Shown in pieces: positions 1 through 8,804 of a DNA stretch of 64,000 bases. Both the position numbers and the translations under genes were made by a program. This stretch comes from an uncultured Euryhalocaulis sp. (lineage in GTDB: Bacteria > Pseudomonadota > Alphaproteobacteria > Caulobacterales > Maricaulaceae), in assembly GCA_913055605.1 (NCBI GenBank), contig CAJXKJ010000011.1, positions 1-64,000 of the forward strand. Reading direction: 5' to 3'. The stretch's first letter is position 1; the number at the start of each line of letters is the position of its first letter. The notes under the pieces are model-generated. The model did not search any database. It worked only from the letters and a program-made list of their open reading frames with translations, and had not been told where the DNA came from.

Positions 1-235
1 AGTAGTCGGGATGGATTTCGTTGAAGGCGAGGAAACCGTGCCGGTTCCCGCCATATTCCACGAATGCGGCCTGGAGCGATGGCTCCACCCGCGTCACTTT
101 CGCGAGATAGATATTTCCGCGGAGCTGTTTCTTCGCCTGGGTCTCGTAATCGAAATCCTCAAGCTTGTTTCCGTCGATCACCGCCACCCGCGTTTCTTCC
201 GGGTGGGAGGCGTCGATCAACATTTTCTGGACCAT
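1..235 (-). CDS. rne: Ribonuclease E/G, N-terminal fragment (cut by window edge)
   Basis: Only the first 78 codons are in the window; the rest lies to the left. The start ATG is at 235, read leftwards. The peptide begins MVQKMLIDASHPEETR and continues into KKQLRGNIYLAKVTRVEPS, then VEYGGNRHGFLAFNEIHPDY. This is the almost invariant N-terminus of alphaproteobacterial RNase E leading into its S1 RNA-binding domain. RNase E is the membrane-associated endonuclease that organises the RNA degradosome and processes rRNA and mRNA. The gene diverges from amiC, a conserved arrangement in this class. The identity is secure although the catalytic part is not visible. Confidence 0.95.
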   Translation of the reverse strand, partial: MVQKMLIDASHPEETRVAVIDGNKLEDFDYETQAKKQLRGNIYLAKVTRVEPSLQAAFVEYGGNRHGFLAFNEIHPDY

Positions 236-673
236 AAAGGGAATCTCCTAGCCCGCTGCGGGCGCGCAAAGCGCGCCGGCGCAGGCGATAGGCGCTCGAA
301 TCGCTGCTTTCGCATCGGCGTGTCTGTCGCGGATGGAGGGAAGCGGCGGAGCGCATTGACCAAACCTTGCAAAGCCGCGAATTCCGCGGCCGGGCGGGCG
401 TTCCGGGGTGCAAGGCCGCCATTCTCGGGCCCGCCGCCGCCGGATCGCTCAATTCTTCGGCGCAGCAGCGCAAATCGCTGCGGGCCGTCCCCAATCTGCA
501 ACAGTTTGACGGTCCTGCAAAGCAGTAACGCCATTTACGATATCAACACCCTGTCAAACTTCCGCTGGTAAGGCTGTTTCTGCACATGCGAAAAGGCTGC
601 CTGCGGGCGGTGTTGTGACTAGACTTTGACGCCGGCCGGGAAATGCCCCGGGCGGCGGGGCGGAACGGAGCCG
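236..673. promoter_or_regulatory. Divergent rne/amiC intergenic region with a probable long rne leader
   Basis: This 438-base stretch between rne and amiC holds no convincing gene; ORFs in it are low-complexity GC-rich shadows. On the minus strand a TTGACA hexamer (plus-strand positions 552-557) is the best -35 candidate for rne and would give a 5' leader of roughly 300 bases. Long structured leaders are known for rne in other bacteria, where the enzyme autoregulates its own mRNA. No clear -10 box was found, so the assignment is tentative. Confidence 0.35.
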
Positions 674-1957
674 ATGCGGTCCATATTCCCCATGCTGAAA
701 CGGATGGCCGCCGCGCTGGCGGCCCTGACCGTGCTGGCTGCGCCCGCGGGCGCAGCGCAGGTCACCGACGTGCGCATGGGGGCGGAGGCCGACGGCCTGC
801 GCCTGGTGATCGAGGCCGACCAGCCGCTGGATTATCGCCTGTTCACGCTTGCCGATCAGGGCCTGCGCATGGTTCTGGACCTGCCGCGGGTGGACTGGGC
901 GATCCCGGGTGAACCGGCCGCCGGGGGCCAGCGCCGGGCGGCGGGCGAGGGCCTGATCTCCCAATACCGCTTCGCCCAGAACACCGCGGACACGTCCCGC
1001 CTGGTGCTGGACCTGGCCTCGCCGGCCAGGGTCGCCAACCAGTTCACGCTGGCGCCGGGCGCCGGATCAGCCAGCTACCGCATGGTTCTGGACCTCTCCC
1101 CCGTCAGTTTTCAGGAATTCGCCGCCGCCTCCGGCGTGTCGGTTGAGCCGCCGCCGGCGGCCTTCGCCGCCGCCCCGGTTCCCGAGGTGCAGGTTCCGGA
1201 GGCTCAGGGCGACGCAACCGTTCCGGAATCCCGCATCACCTCCGCGCCGCCCCCGGCACAGCTGGCCGAAAAGCCCGTGATCGTCATCGACGCCGGCCAT
1301 GGCGGCAGAGATCCAGGCGCGCTGGGCGCGACCGGCAAGCGGGAAAAAGACGCCAATCTGGCCGCGGCCCTCGCCCTGGGGGAAATCCTGCGCGCGACCG
1401 GCCGCTACGAGGTCGTGCTGACCCGGTCGACCGACATCTTCCTGGAGCTGGACCAGCGCGTCAGCATCGCGCGCGGCAAGGAAGCGGACCTGTTCATCTC
1501 TTTGCACTCCGATTCGACGGCGAACGGCGCGGCGCAGGGGGCCTCCGTCTATACGCTGGACACCACCGGCGCGGCGCGGGCGCGGAAAAAGGTCCTGTCC
1601 AATAACTGGGTGATGGACGTCACCCTGACGGGCCGCCCGCAGGAGGTCAGCCAGATCCTGGTCGACCTGTCCCAGCGGGACACAAAGAATCAGTCGTCCG
1701 CCTTCGCCGAAATGATGATGGACCAGCTTGAGGGGCGCGGGGTGAACCTTCTGCGCAACACTCACCGCGAAGGAAATCTGTATGTGCTGCTGGCGCCGGA
1801 CGTGCCCGCGGTGCTGCTGGAAATGGGCTTCATGTCCAACCGCGCGGACGAAGCCAATTTAATGTCAGCGACTTACAGGAAAAAGATGATGTCCGCCGTT
1901 GCGGATTCGATCGACGAATATTTCGGCGCCCGCCAGCGCCGCTTCGCGGGCAACTGA
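674..1957 (+). CDS. amiC: N-acetylmuramoyl-L-alanine amidase (AMIN + Amidase_3)
   Basis: A periplasmic zinc amidase that cleaves the bond between N-acetylmuramate and L-Ala in peptidoglycan, mainly for daughter-cell separation. The chosen ATG at 674 follows a GGAG ribosome site and gives 427 residues starting with a signal peptide (about 1-28). An upstream in-frame ATG at 626 would precede the signal peptide without a ribosome site. An AMIN targeting domain covers about 30-150, then a Pro/Ala linker, then Amidase_3 from about 200. Metal and catalytic residues are visible: H209 in DAGHGG, E224, H278 in SLHSD and E383 in LLEMGFMSN. mrcA follows after 92 bases, so the pair probably works together at the septum. 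Confidence 0.93.
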   Translation: MRSIFPMLKRMAAALAALTVLAAPAGAAQVTDVRMGAEADGLRLVIEADQPLDYRLFTLADQGLRMVLDLPRVDWAIPGEPAAGGQRRAAGEGLISQYRFAQNTADTSRLVLDLASPARVANQFTLAPGAGSASYRMVLDLSPVSFQEFAAASGVSVEPPPAAFAAAPVPEVQVPEAQGDATVPESRITSAPPPAQLAEKPVIVIDAGHGGRDPGALGATGKREKDANLAAALALGEILRATGRYEVVLTRSTDIFLELDQRVSIARGKEADLFISLHSDSTANGAAQGASVYTLDTTGAARARKKVLSNNWVMDVTLTGRPQEVSQILVDLSQRDTKNQSSAFAEMMMDQLEGRGVNLLRNTHREGNLYVLLAPDVPAVLLEMGFMSNRADEANLMSATYRKKMMSAVADSIDEYFGARQRRFAGN

Positions 1958-2049
1958 TCCTGGCGTTTCGTTCTGTTGCAGTTGCACCATATTATCGCCA
2001 AGAACCTTTGCATGATGCGCGCGTTCAAGGCCTGAAGGGCTGAGGCGAA

Positions 2050-4602
2050 ATGAAATCCGGCTGGAAATGGGTGTTGTGGGGCGGCGGAGCCGTCGTCGCG
2101 GTGTGCGCACTCGCGTGCCTGGCCGTGCTCGGCTATGCGGCCGTCTATGTGATCCGCGTCACCGACGACCTGCCGGACACCGACCAGCTCGCCGACTATG
2201 AACCCGCCATCACCAGCCGCGTGCACGCCGGCGACGGCACGCTGATCGCCGAATACGCGCACGAGCACCGCGCCTTCGTGCCGATCGACGCCATCCCGCC
2301 GCTGGTGATCGAGGCGTTCCTGTCCGCCGAGGACAAAAATTTCTATCGTCACGACGGTCTGGACTATGTCGGCATCGCCCGCGCCGGCCTCAATTACGTC
2401 GAATACAAATTCATGGACAGCGGCGCCTCGCTTCAGGGCGCTTCGACCATCACCCAGCAGGTCGCCAAGAACTTCCTGCTGACCACGGACCGCACGTTCG
2501 ACCGGAAAATCCGGGAAATGGTGCTGGCCCGCCGGATCGAGCGCACCTTCTCCAAGGCGCGGATCCTGGAGTTGTATCTGAACGACATCTATCTCGGGAA
2601 CCGGTCCTACGGCGTGGCCGCCGCGGCGCTGAACTATTTCGGCAAGCCGATGAACGAGCTGACCCCGGCGGAAGCGGCCTATCTGGCCGCTTTGCCCAAG
2701 GCCCCGAACAATTACGACCCCGTCGACGACCGCCAGCGCGCCATCGACCGCCGCAACTGGGTGCTGGGCCGGATGCAGTCCAATGGCTATCTGACCCGCG
2801 CCGAAGTGCGGGACGCAGTCGCCACGGACCTGGTGGTGACCAAGCAGCGCTTCGGCGTCCAGTCCGCCGAGGCCGAGTATTTCGCGGAGGAAGTCCGCCG
2901 CGCCCTGATCGCCATGGCCGGAGAGCGCGCGCTCTATGACGGCGGCCTGTCGGTCCGCACCTCGCTGGACCTGGACCTGCAGCGCGCGGGCCGCAAGGCG
3001 CTGCGCACCGGGCTGATCGATTACGACCGCCGCCATGGCTGGCGCGGCGCGACGATGCAGATCGAGGTCGGAGAGGGGTGGCCGGAACGGCTGGCCGCGC
3101 TGAACACCGCCGCCGATCTGGACGACTGGCGCACCGCCGTGGTGCTGGAGGCCGGCGCGGCCGAAGGCCAGATCGGCTTTGTCGACGGCTCCACAGCCGT
3201 GCTTCCGCTGGAAGGGGTGCGCTGGGCGCGCAAACAGCTTTCCAATGGCGGGGTGGGTGCCGCCCCGGGCCGCGTGTCGGACGCCGTTTCCGAAGGCGAT
3301 GTGATCTATGTCGGCCCGGAAAAGACCGAGGAGGGCGAAACCGTCCCCGGCCGCTACACGCTGCAGCAGATTCCGGCGGTGTCCGGCGCCTTCATGGCGA
3401 TGGACCCGCATACCGGCCGCGTTCTGGCGCTGGTCGGCGGGTTCAGCTTCCAGCATTCGCAGTTCAACCGCGCCAGCCAGGCCCAGCGCCAGCCGGGCTC
3501 TGCCTTCAAGCCGATTGTCTACGCCACGGCGATGGAAAACGGCATGACGCCGTCCACCGTCGTTCTGGACGCCCCGATCGTGCTGGACGCCGGCGACGGC
3601 ACCTATTACCGCCCGCAGAATTATTCCAACGACTTCTATGGCCCGTCGACGCTCCGCCGCGGCCTGGAGCAGTCGCGGAACGTGATGACCGTGCGCATGG
3701 CGCGGCAGATCGGCATCGAGCAGATCGCCGAATCCGCCGAGCGGTTCGGCGTCGCCGACCATATGCAGCGCAATTTCTCCATCGCGCTGGGCGCGCAGGA
3801 GACCACGCTGTGGCGGATGCTGGGCGCCTATTCGACCTTCGCCAATGGCGGCAAGAAGGTTCAGCCGACCGTGATCGACCGGGTCCAGGACCGCTACGGC
3901 AACACGATCTATCGCCACGACCCGCGCATTTGCGAGGGCTGCGACGCGACCGAATTCACCGGCCAGCTTGAGCCGGAGCTGATGGACCCCCGCGAACAGA
4001 TCATCGATCCGGTCAGCGCCTATCAGATCACCTCCATGCTTCAGGGCGTGGTGGAGCGCGGAACGGCGACCCGCTTGCGCGCCGTCGGCAAGACCCTGGC
4101 CGGCAAAACCGGCACGACCAACGACCAGAAGGACGCCTGGTTTATCGGCTTCTCGCCCGACCTTGTGGCCGGCGCCTATATCGGCTTCGACCAGCCGCGC
4201 GACCTTGGCTATGGCGAAACCGGCGGGCGCACCGCTTCGCCGGTCGTGCGCGACTTCTTCATCGCGGCGCTGGAAGACACCCCGGACGTGCCGTTCCGCG
4301 TGCCGTCCGGCGCGCGGCTGGTGCCGATCAATCCGCGCAGCGGCGAGCGCATGTCGTTCGGCGCGCCGGGCTCGATCCTGGAGCCGTTCAAGCCGGGCAC
4401 CGAGCCGGGCCGCCGCTCCTACACCTCCGAGCGCAACAGCTTCCGCGTGCCGGGCGCGACCGATTTCGGCGCGGCGCCGCGTCCGCCGGCCGCCAGCACG
4501 ATGGTGGAGCCGGCCGGCCCGCCGCCCGCGGCCATCGCCTCGGCGGACGGCCAGTCGGAGGAAGAGGATTCCGGGGCCGCGGCGCTCGACGGAATCTATT
4601 GA
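2050..4602 (+). CDS. mrcA: Penicillin-binding protein 1A, bifunctional transglycosylase/transpeptidase
   Basis: A class A PBP of 850 residues that polymerises lipid II and cross-links the stem peptides. A short cytoplasmic tail and one membrane anchor (about 8-33) precede the GT51 transglycosylase domain, with catalytic E94 in the SAEDKNFYRHDG motif and a second block around STITQQVAKNFLL. The transpeptidase domain carries the active-site serine S484 in GSAFKP, an SRN-type motif (QSRN) and KTGTT at about 686. A Pro/Ala-rich acidic tail ends the protein. The start at 2050 follows a GAGG-like site. It sits between amiC and prfB as in many alphaproteobacteria. Confidence 0.95.
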   Translation: MKSGWKWVLWGGGAVVAVCALACLAVLGYAAVYVIRVTDDLPDTDQLADYEPAITSRVHAGDGTLIAEYAHEHRAFVPIDAIPPLVIEAFLSAEDKNFYRHDGLDYVGIARAGLNYVEYKFMDSGASLQGASTITQQVAKNFLLTTDRTFDRKIREMVLARRIERTFSKARILELYLNDIYLGNRSYGVAAAALNYFGKPMNELTPAEAAYLAALPKAPNNYDPVDDRQRAIDRRNWVLGRMQSNGYLTRAEVRDAVATDLVVTKQRFGVQSAEAEYFAEEVRRALIAMAGERALYDGGLSVRTSLDLDLQRAGRKALRTGLIDYDRRHGWRGATMQIEVGEGWPERLAALNTAADLDDWRTAVVLEAGAAEGQIGFVDGSTAVLPLEGVRWARKQLSNGGVGAAPGRVSDAVSEGDVIYVGPEKTEEGETVPGRYTLQQIPAVSGAFMAMDPHTGRVLALVGGFSFQHSQFNRASQAQRQPGSAFKPIVYATAMENGMTPSTVVLDAPIVLDAGDGTYYRPQNYSNDFYGPSTLRRGLEQSRNVMTVRMARQIGIEQIAESAERFGVADHMQRNFSIALGAQETTLWRMLGAYSTFANGGKKVQPTVIDRVQDRYGNTIYRHDPRICEGCDATEFTGQLEPELMDPREQIIDPVSAYQITSMLQGVVERGTATRLRAVGKTLAGKTGTTNDQKDAWFIGFSPDLVAGAYIGFDQPRDLGYGETGGRTASPVVRDFFIAALEDTPDVPFRVPSGARLVPINPRSGERMSFGAPGSILEPFKPGTEPGRRSYTSERNSFRVPGATDFGAAPRPPAASTMVEPAGPPPAAIASADGQSEEEDSGAAALDGIY

Positions 4603-4659
4603 CGCCAGCGTCCGCTGTGCGTTTCTTCCGCCTCCTTCCCAAGCTCTGAGTCCTTTCCC

Positions 4660-5788
4660 ATGCGCGCCGACCTCGAAACCCGTTCCGGGCAGATCAAGCA
4701 GTCCATTGAACTGCTGAGGAGGCGTCTTTGACTGGGATAGCGCCATCCGCCGGCTGGACGAGCTGAACGCCCGCGCCGAAGACCCGGCCATCTGGAACGA
4801 CTCCTCCCGCGCACAAAGCCTGATGCGCGAGCGCAACCGGCTGGACGCCGCAATCGGCGCGGTCCGCGCGCTGGAAACCGAACTGGCCGACACGCTGGAG
4901 CTGGCGGAGATCGCCGAGGCCGACGGCGAGACCGAGCTGCTGGACGAGGCGGCGCAGTCGCTGGCCCAGATCGCTGCGCGCGCGGAGGAGGCGGAGCTGC
5001 AGGCCCTGCTGTCCGGCGAGGCGGACGGCAACGACGCCTATCTGGAAATCCACGCCGGGGCGGGGGGCACCGAAAGCCAGGACTGGGCGGAGATGCTGCT
5101 GCGCATGTATCTGCGCTGGGCCGCGGCGCGCGGCTTCGCCACCGAAGTGGTGGAGGAAAGCCCGGGCGAAGAGGCGGGCATCAAGTCCGCCACGGTGCTG
5201 GTGAAGGGCGAGAACGCCTATGGCTGGATGAAGACCGAATCCGGCGTGCACCGACTGGTGCGGATTTCGCCGTTCGACTCCAATGCGCGCCGCCATACCT
5301 CGTTTTCCAGCGCCTGGGTCTATCCGAAGATCGACGACTCCATCGATATCGAGATCCTGGACAAGGACGTGCGCACCGACACCTATCGGGCCAGCGGCGC
5401 GGGCGGCCAGCACATCAACAAGACCGATTCCGCCGTGCGCCTGACCCATATCCCGACCGGGATCGTGGTGGCCTGTCAGGCCGACCGCAGCCAGCACAAG
5501 AACCGCGCCGCGGCGTGGGACATGCTGCGCGCCCGGCTCTATGAGGCGGAGCTGCAGAAGCGGGAGGACGCCGCCCAGGCGGAGGCCGACTCAAAGACGG
5601 AAATCGGCTGGGGGCGGCAGATCCGCTCTTATGTCCTGCAGCCCTATCAGATGGTGAAGGACCTGCGCACCGGCGTGGAGACGTCCGACACGCAGGGCGT
5701 GCTGAACGGCGATCTGGACCAGTTCATGGCGGCGGCGCTGGCCGCGCGCGTGAGCGGGGAGACTGCCGAGGTCGAGGATATCGACTAG
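4660..5788 (+). CDS. prfB: Peptide chain release factor 2, expressed by programmed +1 frameshift
   Basis: RF2 recognises UGA and UAA and hydrolyses peptidyl-tRNA. Reading starts at ATG 4660, runs 23 codons to CTT (4726-4728), meets an in-frame TGA (4729-4731), shifts +1 and continues from GAC at 4730 to the stop at 5786-5788. The product is about 375 residues, close to the usual size. The anticodon-like tripeptide SPF (about 203-205, in RISPFDSN) and the catalytic GGQ (about 248-250, in [12 protein letters not shown]) are both present. Annotating only the downstream frame from 4823 would wrongly lose the N-terminus. The gene overlaps the convergent DUF1761 gene by 4 bases. Confidence 0.95.
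4717..4732 (+). other. prfB programmed +1 frameshift signal
   Basis: The sequence AGGAGG (4717-4722), a 3-base spacer, CTT and then TGAC reproduces the classical prfB autoregulatory site: an internal Shine-Dalgarno element three bases before a slippery CTT codon and a poorly terminating UGAC. When RF2 is scarce, termination at the UGA is slow and the ribosome slips +1 to make more RF2. Confidence 0.95.
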
Positions 5789-6216
5789 CCGAACGCGCCG
5801 ATCACCGCGCCCTGAACGATCAGGGCCAGGATCCAGTAGCCGGAATCGATCACCGTCAGCATTGGTTTGCGCCCCGCATAGGCGTAGTTCACGCTCATCG
5901 TGGTCAGCGTGAAGCCGAGCCAGACAAAGGCGCCCGAAACGATCCCGTTCCAGATCGTGACCTCGCCCGGGCCCAGATGCGCCAGCAGGCCGGCCAGCAC
6001 CCAGGCCATCACCAGATTGGCGATGGCGGCGAGGATGAAGGGCGCGGCCTTCGCCGCCTGGCTCTTGTTATCGTTCTCCGCCTTCAGCCGCTCCATCGTC
6101 GTGCCGAGGGCGGCGACCCAGGGCCTGGACAGCGACATGTAATAGGCCGCCCCGACCAGCCAGCCGGCCGCGGCCGCCAGCACGACCGCCAGATAGTTCA
6201 CGCCCGTGAATGTCAT
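5785..6216 (-). CDS. DUF1761 family four-helix membrane protein
   Basis: A 143-residue integral membrane protein starting [15 protein letters not shown]. The start at 6216 is supported by a GGAGGA site; a longer in-frame extension to 6285 has an Arg-rich, unlikely N-terminus. Four hydrophobic segments are visible. The motif [14 protein letters not shown] and the pattern of helices match DUF1761 proteins, whose function is unknown. It is convergent with prfB and overlaps its stop by 4 bases. Confidence 0.75.
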   Translation of the reverse strand: MTFTGVNYLAVVLAAAAGWLVGAAYYMSLSRPWVAALGTTMERLKAENDNKSQAAKAAPFILAAIANLVMAWVLAGLLAHLGPGEVTIWNGIVSGAFVWLGFTLTTMSVNYAYAGRKPMLTVIDSGYWILALIVQGAVIGAFG

Positions 6217-6307
6217 GATCGTCCTCCCCCGCCCATGACGGCGCGGGCAGGATACCATCGGAGCGCGCAGGCCGGAACGGCGCACGCGTGAGGCGAGGGG
6301 CGGAGGG

Positions 6308-6342
6308 CTAAACGAAAACGCCCGCGGCCAGGGCCGCGGGCG
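6308..6342 (-). terminator. Rho-independent terminator of the lmdC-bacA operon
   Basis: A perfect GC-rich inverted repeat (left arm 6319-6329, right arm 6332-6342) lies 26 bases past the bacA stop. On the minus strand it is followed by a T-rich run (TTTTCGTTT). Confidence 0.8.
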
Positions 6343-6368
6343 AAATCATGTCGGCGATGGAAAAGCCG

Positions 6369-6917
6369 CTATTCGGCGTTCAGCGCCTTGTCGGCCGGGA
6401 CGCTGGCCGAGGAATTGGACGGCGTCGAAGATCCGCCCTGCGCGGGAGTCGCGCCGGAATAGAAGCCCTGCTTTTTGGCCGGAGCGGCCGGCTTGGGCGC
6501 GGACTTGGATTCGGACAGCGGATCGTCGGCGCGGCGGCACTGGCCCTCGAAATAGGCGCCCGCCTCGATCGACAGGGTGGAGTGCACGATGTCGCCTTCG
6601 ATGCGGGAGCTGGCGGCCAGGCGCACTTCGCGCGCGCGCAGGGAGCCGATCAGGTGGCCATGGATCACGGCCAGGTCGGCCTCGACCTCACCCTTTATGG
6701 AGGCGTTCTCGCCCAGCGTCAGGGAGCCGGCGCGCACGTCGCCTTCCACCGCGCCGTCGAGCTGGATTTCGCCTTCCGAATAGACGGTGCCGGTGATGAC
6801 CAGATCGGGGCCGAGGATCGACGCAGCCCCGCCGCTGCGCCGCCGGGGCGGAGCCGGCGTCTGCGGAGTGCTGAGCGGATCGGGCATCGTCGTGTCGTCT
6901 TTAGCTTTGTTGAACAT
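6369..6917 (-). CDS. bacA: Bactofilin, polymer-forming cytoskeletal protein
   Basis: A 182-residue bactofilin. A Pro-rich N-terminal tail (1-30) is followed by a repetitive beta-helical core (about 32-135) with recurring V/I-x-G-x-L strands such as LVITGTVYSEGEIQLDGAVEG and DIVHSTLSIEAG. A disordered Ser/Pro/Ala tail ends the protein. Bactofilins self-assemble into nucleotide-independent filaments on the inner membrane and recruit cell-wall enzymes. The start overlaps the end of the upstream endopeptidase gene by 17 bases, so the two are translationally linked. Confidence 0.92.
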   Translation of the reverse strand: MFNKAKDDTTMPDPLSTPQTPAPPRRRSGGAASILGPDLVITGTVYSEGEIQLDGAVEGDVRAGSLTLGENASIKGEVEADLAVIHGHLIGSLRAREVRLAASSRIEGDIVHSTLSIEAGAYFEGQCRRADDPLSESKSAPKPAAPAKKQGFYSGATPAQGGSSTPSNSSASVPADKALNAE

Positions 6918-8151
6918 GTTTGCCGGCCTTTAGATATTTCGAAGGGTCCTGGACCTTGCCACGGAACCATACCTCATAATGGAGGTGGGTTCCCGTGCTT
7001 CTTCCAGTCGATCCCATGGATCCGATGCGGTCACCGGCAGCAACCGTATCACCCACACTGATATCGATTTGTGAAAGGTGCCCGTAGCGGGTCTTGAAGC
7101 CGTTGCCGTGATCGATCTCGATCGTGCGGCCATAGCCGCCTTTCCAGCCGGCGAAGCTGACCACGCCCTGCGCGGTCGTCACGACCGGCGCGCGGAAATA
7201 CGCGCCGAGGTCGAGGCCGGTGTGATAGGCGGTCTTCTTGGTGAACGGGTCCACCCGGCCGCCGAAACGGCTGGTCAGGCGGTAATCGGCGGCGACCGGC
7301 GCGCGGAACGGCGCGGAATCGATCGCGCGGTCCAGCTCGTCGGCCTCGGCCACGCGCTGGGCCACGGCCGCGATGCGCGCCTCGAACGCCTCGTCGGCGT
7401 TCACGTCCGGCGCGATCTCGCTGAGGTCCAGTTCGACCAGCGGCCCGCCCATGCCCTCGGCGCCGTCGAGCAGGTCTTCCAGCTTGAGGCCGGCCAGTTC
7501 GATGGCTTCGCGGGCGGTGCTGATGCGGGTCTCGGCGGCGTTGGCGGCGACCGCCATCATGCGTTCCTGCTCGGCGCGCAGCGCCTCCAGACGCACGGCC
7601 GCCGGCTTTTCGGCGGTGTCGCCGCGCAGCATGGCGACCTGGCTGTGCGGGGCGGCGGCCTCCGCGGCGCCGGGCGCGAGCGCAGCCAGCGACGGCGAGG
7701 AGAGGATCGTCTCCATGTCCTCTGCGCCTTCGCCCAGCAGCGATTTCAGCGCCTCGTGGCGGGTCTCGAAATCTGTGGCGATGGTGCGGAATTCCTGGGT
7801 GCGCGATTCCAGCAGCGCCAGGGCGGAGGCTTCGCGCGAGCGCGCTTCCTGAAGCAGGCGCTCATAGCGGACGAGTTTGGTCTGGGATGCTGCGGCCCGG
7901 ACGTCGATTGCGCGGCCGCGCAGGGCGAAACTCGCAGAAGCGAAAGCGAGCCAGCCGGCAAGCAGGGCGAGCGCGCCGATCGAGGCAAGCTGTACGCCCG
8001 TCGAAACGGTCATGTAGGACACTTTGCCCTCTGACCGGTGATAGATTTGCCGTTCCGGAAACCAACGCGCGATATTCGACCAAAACCGGCCGCCAGTCCG
8101 CGTCCTCATTCCCCGTGAGCCCCCACTCTCGATATCCCCAATCCAGTCCAT
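6901..8151 (-). CDS. lmdC: LmdC-type M23 family peptidoglycan endopeptidase
   Basis: A 416-residue membrane-anchored M23 metallopeptidase. A cytoplasmic segment of about 50 residues contains the conserved-looking PERQIYHRSEGKV. A single transmembrane helix spans about 53-75, a long Ala/Glu-rich coiled coil about 85-280, and the LytM/M23 domain about 290-408. Zinc and catalytic residues are visible: H310 and D314 in YHTGLDLGAY, and H389 and H391 in THLHYEVWF. In Hyphomonas and relatives LmdC binds BacA through its cytoplasmic peptide and remodels peptidoglycan for cell shape; the gene order here fits. An alternative start at 8109 (MRTRT) has a slightly better ribosome site. Confidence 0.88.
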   Translation of the reverse strand: MDWIGDIESGGSRGMRTRTGGRFWSNIARWFPERQIYHRSEGKVSYMTVSTGVQLASIGALALLAGWLAFASASFALRGRAIDVRAAASQTKLVRYERLLQEARSREASALALLESRTQEFRTIATDFETRHEALKSLLGEGAEDMETILSSPSLAALAPGAAEAAAPHSQVAMLRGDTAEKPAAVRLEALRAEQERMMAVAANAAETRISTAREAIELAGLKLEDLLDGAEGMGGPLVELDLSEIAPDVNADEAFEARIAAVAQRVAEADELDRAIDSAPFRAPVAADYRLTSRFGGRVDPFTKKTAYHTGLDLGAYFRAPVVTTAQGVVSFAGWKGGYGRTIEIDHGNGFKTRYGHLSQIDISVGDTVAAGDRIGSMGSTGRSTGTHLHYEVWFRGKVQDPSKYLKAGKHVQQS

Positions 8152-8268
8152 GAAAGCTTAACTTGGCTCACGATTCAAGCAGATACCCCATGGCGCGAGC
8201 CTGACGCAGCATGGTTGAGTCCTGGTTAATATCGCAGTGCAACAAATCCGGGCGATTCCGGGCCCCGG

Positions 8269-8742
8269 CTATTTCAGGGCGCGCGCCGCTTCCAGCACCG
8301 CCTCGACATGGCCGGGCACGCGGACCTTGCGCCAGACCTGCGCGATCTTGCCCTTCGGATCGATCAGGAAGGTCGAGCGTTCGACGCCCATGAATTTCCG
8401 GCCGTACAGGGTCTTCTCCTTCCAGACCCCGTAGGCCTCGCACACCGACCCGTCCTCATCGGAGGCCAGCGTAACGGTCAGCTCATGCTTCGCCTTGAAC
8501 TTGTCATGTTTGGCGGGCGTATCCCGCGACACGCCGACCACCACCGCGCCGGCCTTCTTGAAGGCGGCCGCCGCTTCGGTGAAGCCGATGGCCTCCTTTG
8601 TGCAGCCAGGCGTGTCGTCCTTGGGGTAGAAGTACAGGACAAGCGTCTTGTCCCTGAAGTCGGCAAGCCGGACGCGTCCGCCGCTGTCGGCCGGCATGTC
8701 GAATTTGGGGGCCTTGTCGCCCGCATCCGGAGTCTGCGTCAT
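8269..8742 (-). CDS. bcp: Thioredoxin-dependent peroxiredoxin, BCP/PrxQ type
   Basis: A cytoplasmic 157-residue peroxiredoxin that reduces hydroperoxides with thioredoxin. The start at 8742 has a GGGAGAG site. The peroxidatic cysteine is C47 in DDTPGCTKEA. The resolving cysteine usually found five residues later is an isoleucine (I52). A second cysteine, C101 in SVCEAYGVW, sits where another BCP subgroup carries its resolving residue. The gene is divergent from the AsmA-like gene, with 62 bases between the starts. Confidence 0.92.
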   Translation of the reverse strand: MTQTPDAGDKAPKFDMPADSGGRVRLADFRDKTLVLYFYPKDDTPGCTKEAIGFTEAAAAFKKAGAVVVGVSRDTPAKHDKFKAKHELTVTLASDEDGSVCEAYGVWKEKTLYGRKFMGVERSTFLIDPKGKIAQVWRKVRVPGHVEAVLEAARALK

Positions 8743-8804
8743 ATGTCTCTCCCGTTTCGCGGCCACCATAATTCCGCGCGGCGCGCCGTCCACCGCCCGG
8801 CCGG

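Noticed and set aside
4660-4731. prfB appears interrupted by an in-frame TGA
   Set aside because: The flanking AGGAGG and CTT TGAC make it a programmed frameshift, not a pseudogene.
1873-5031. A 1052-codon open frame on the minus strand opposite mrcA and prfB
   Set aside because: It is antisense to two secure genes. Its product is Arg/Gly/His-rich with no domain, as expected of GC-rich shadows.
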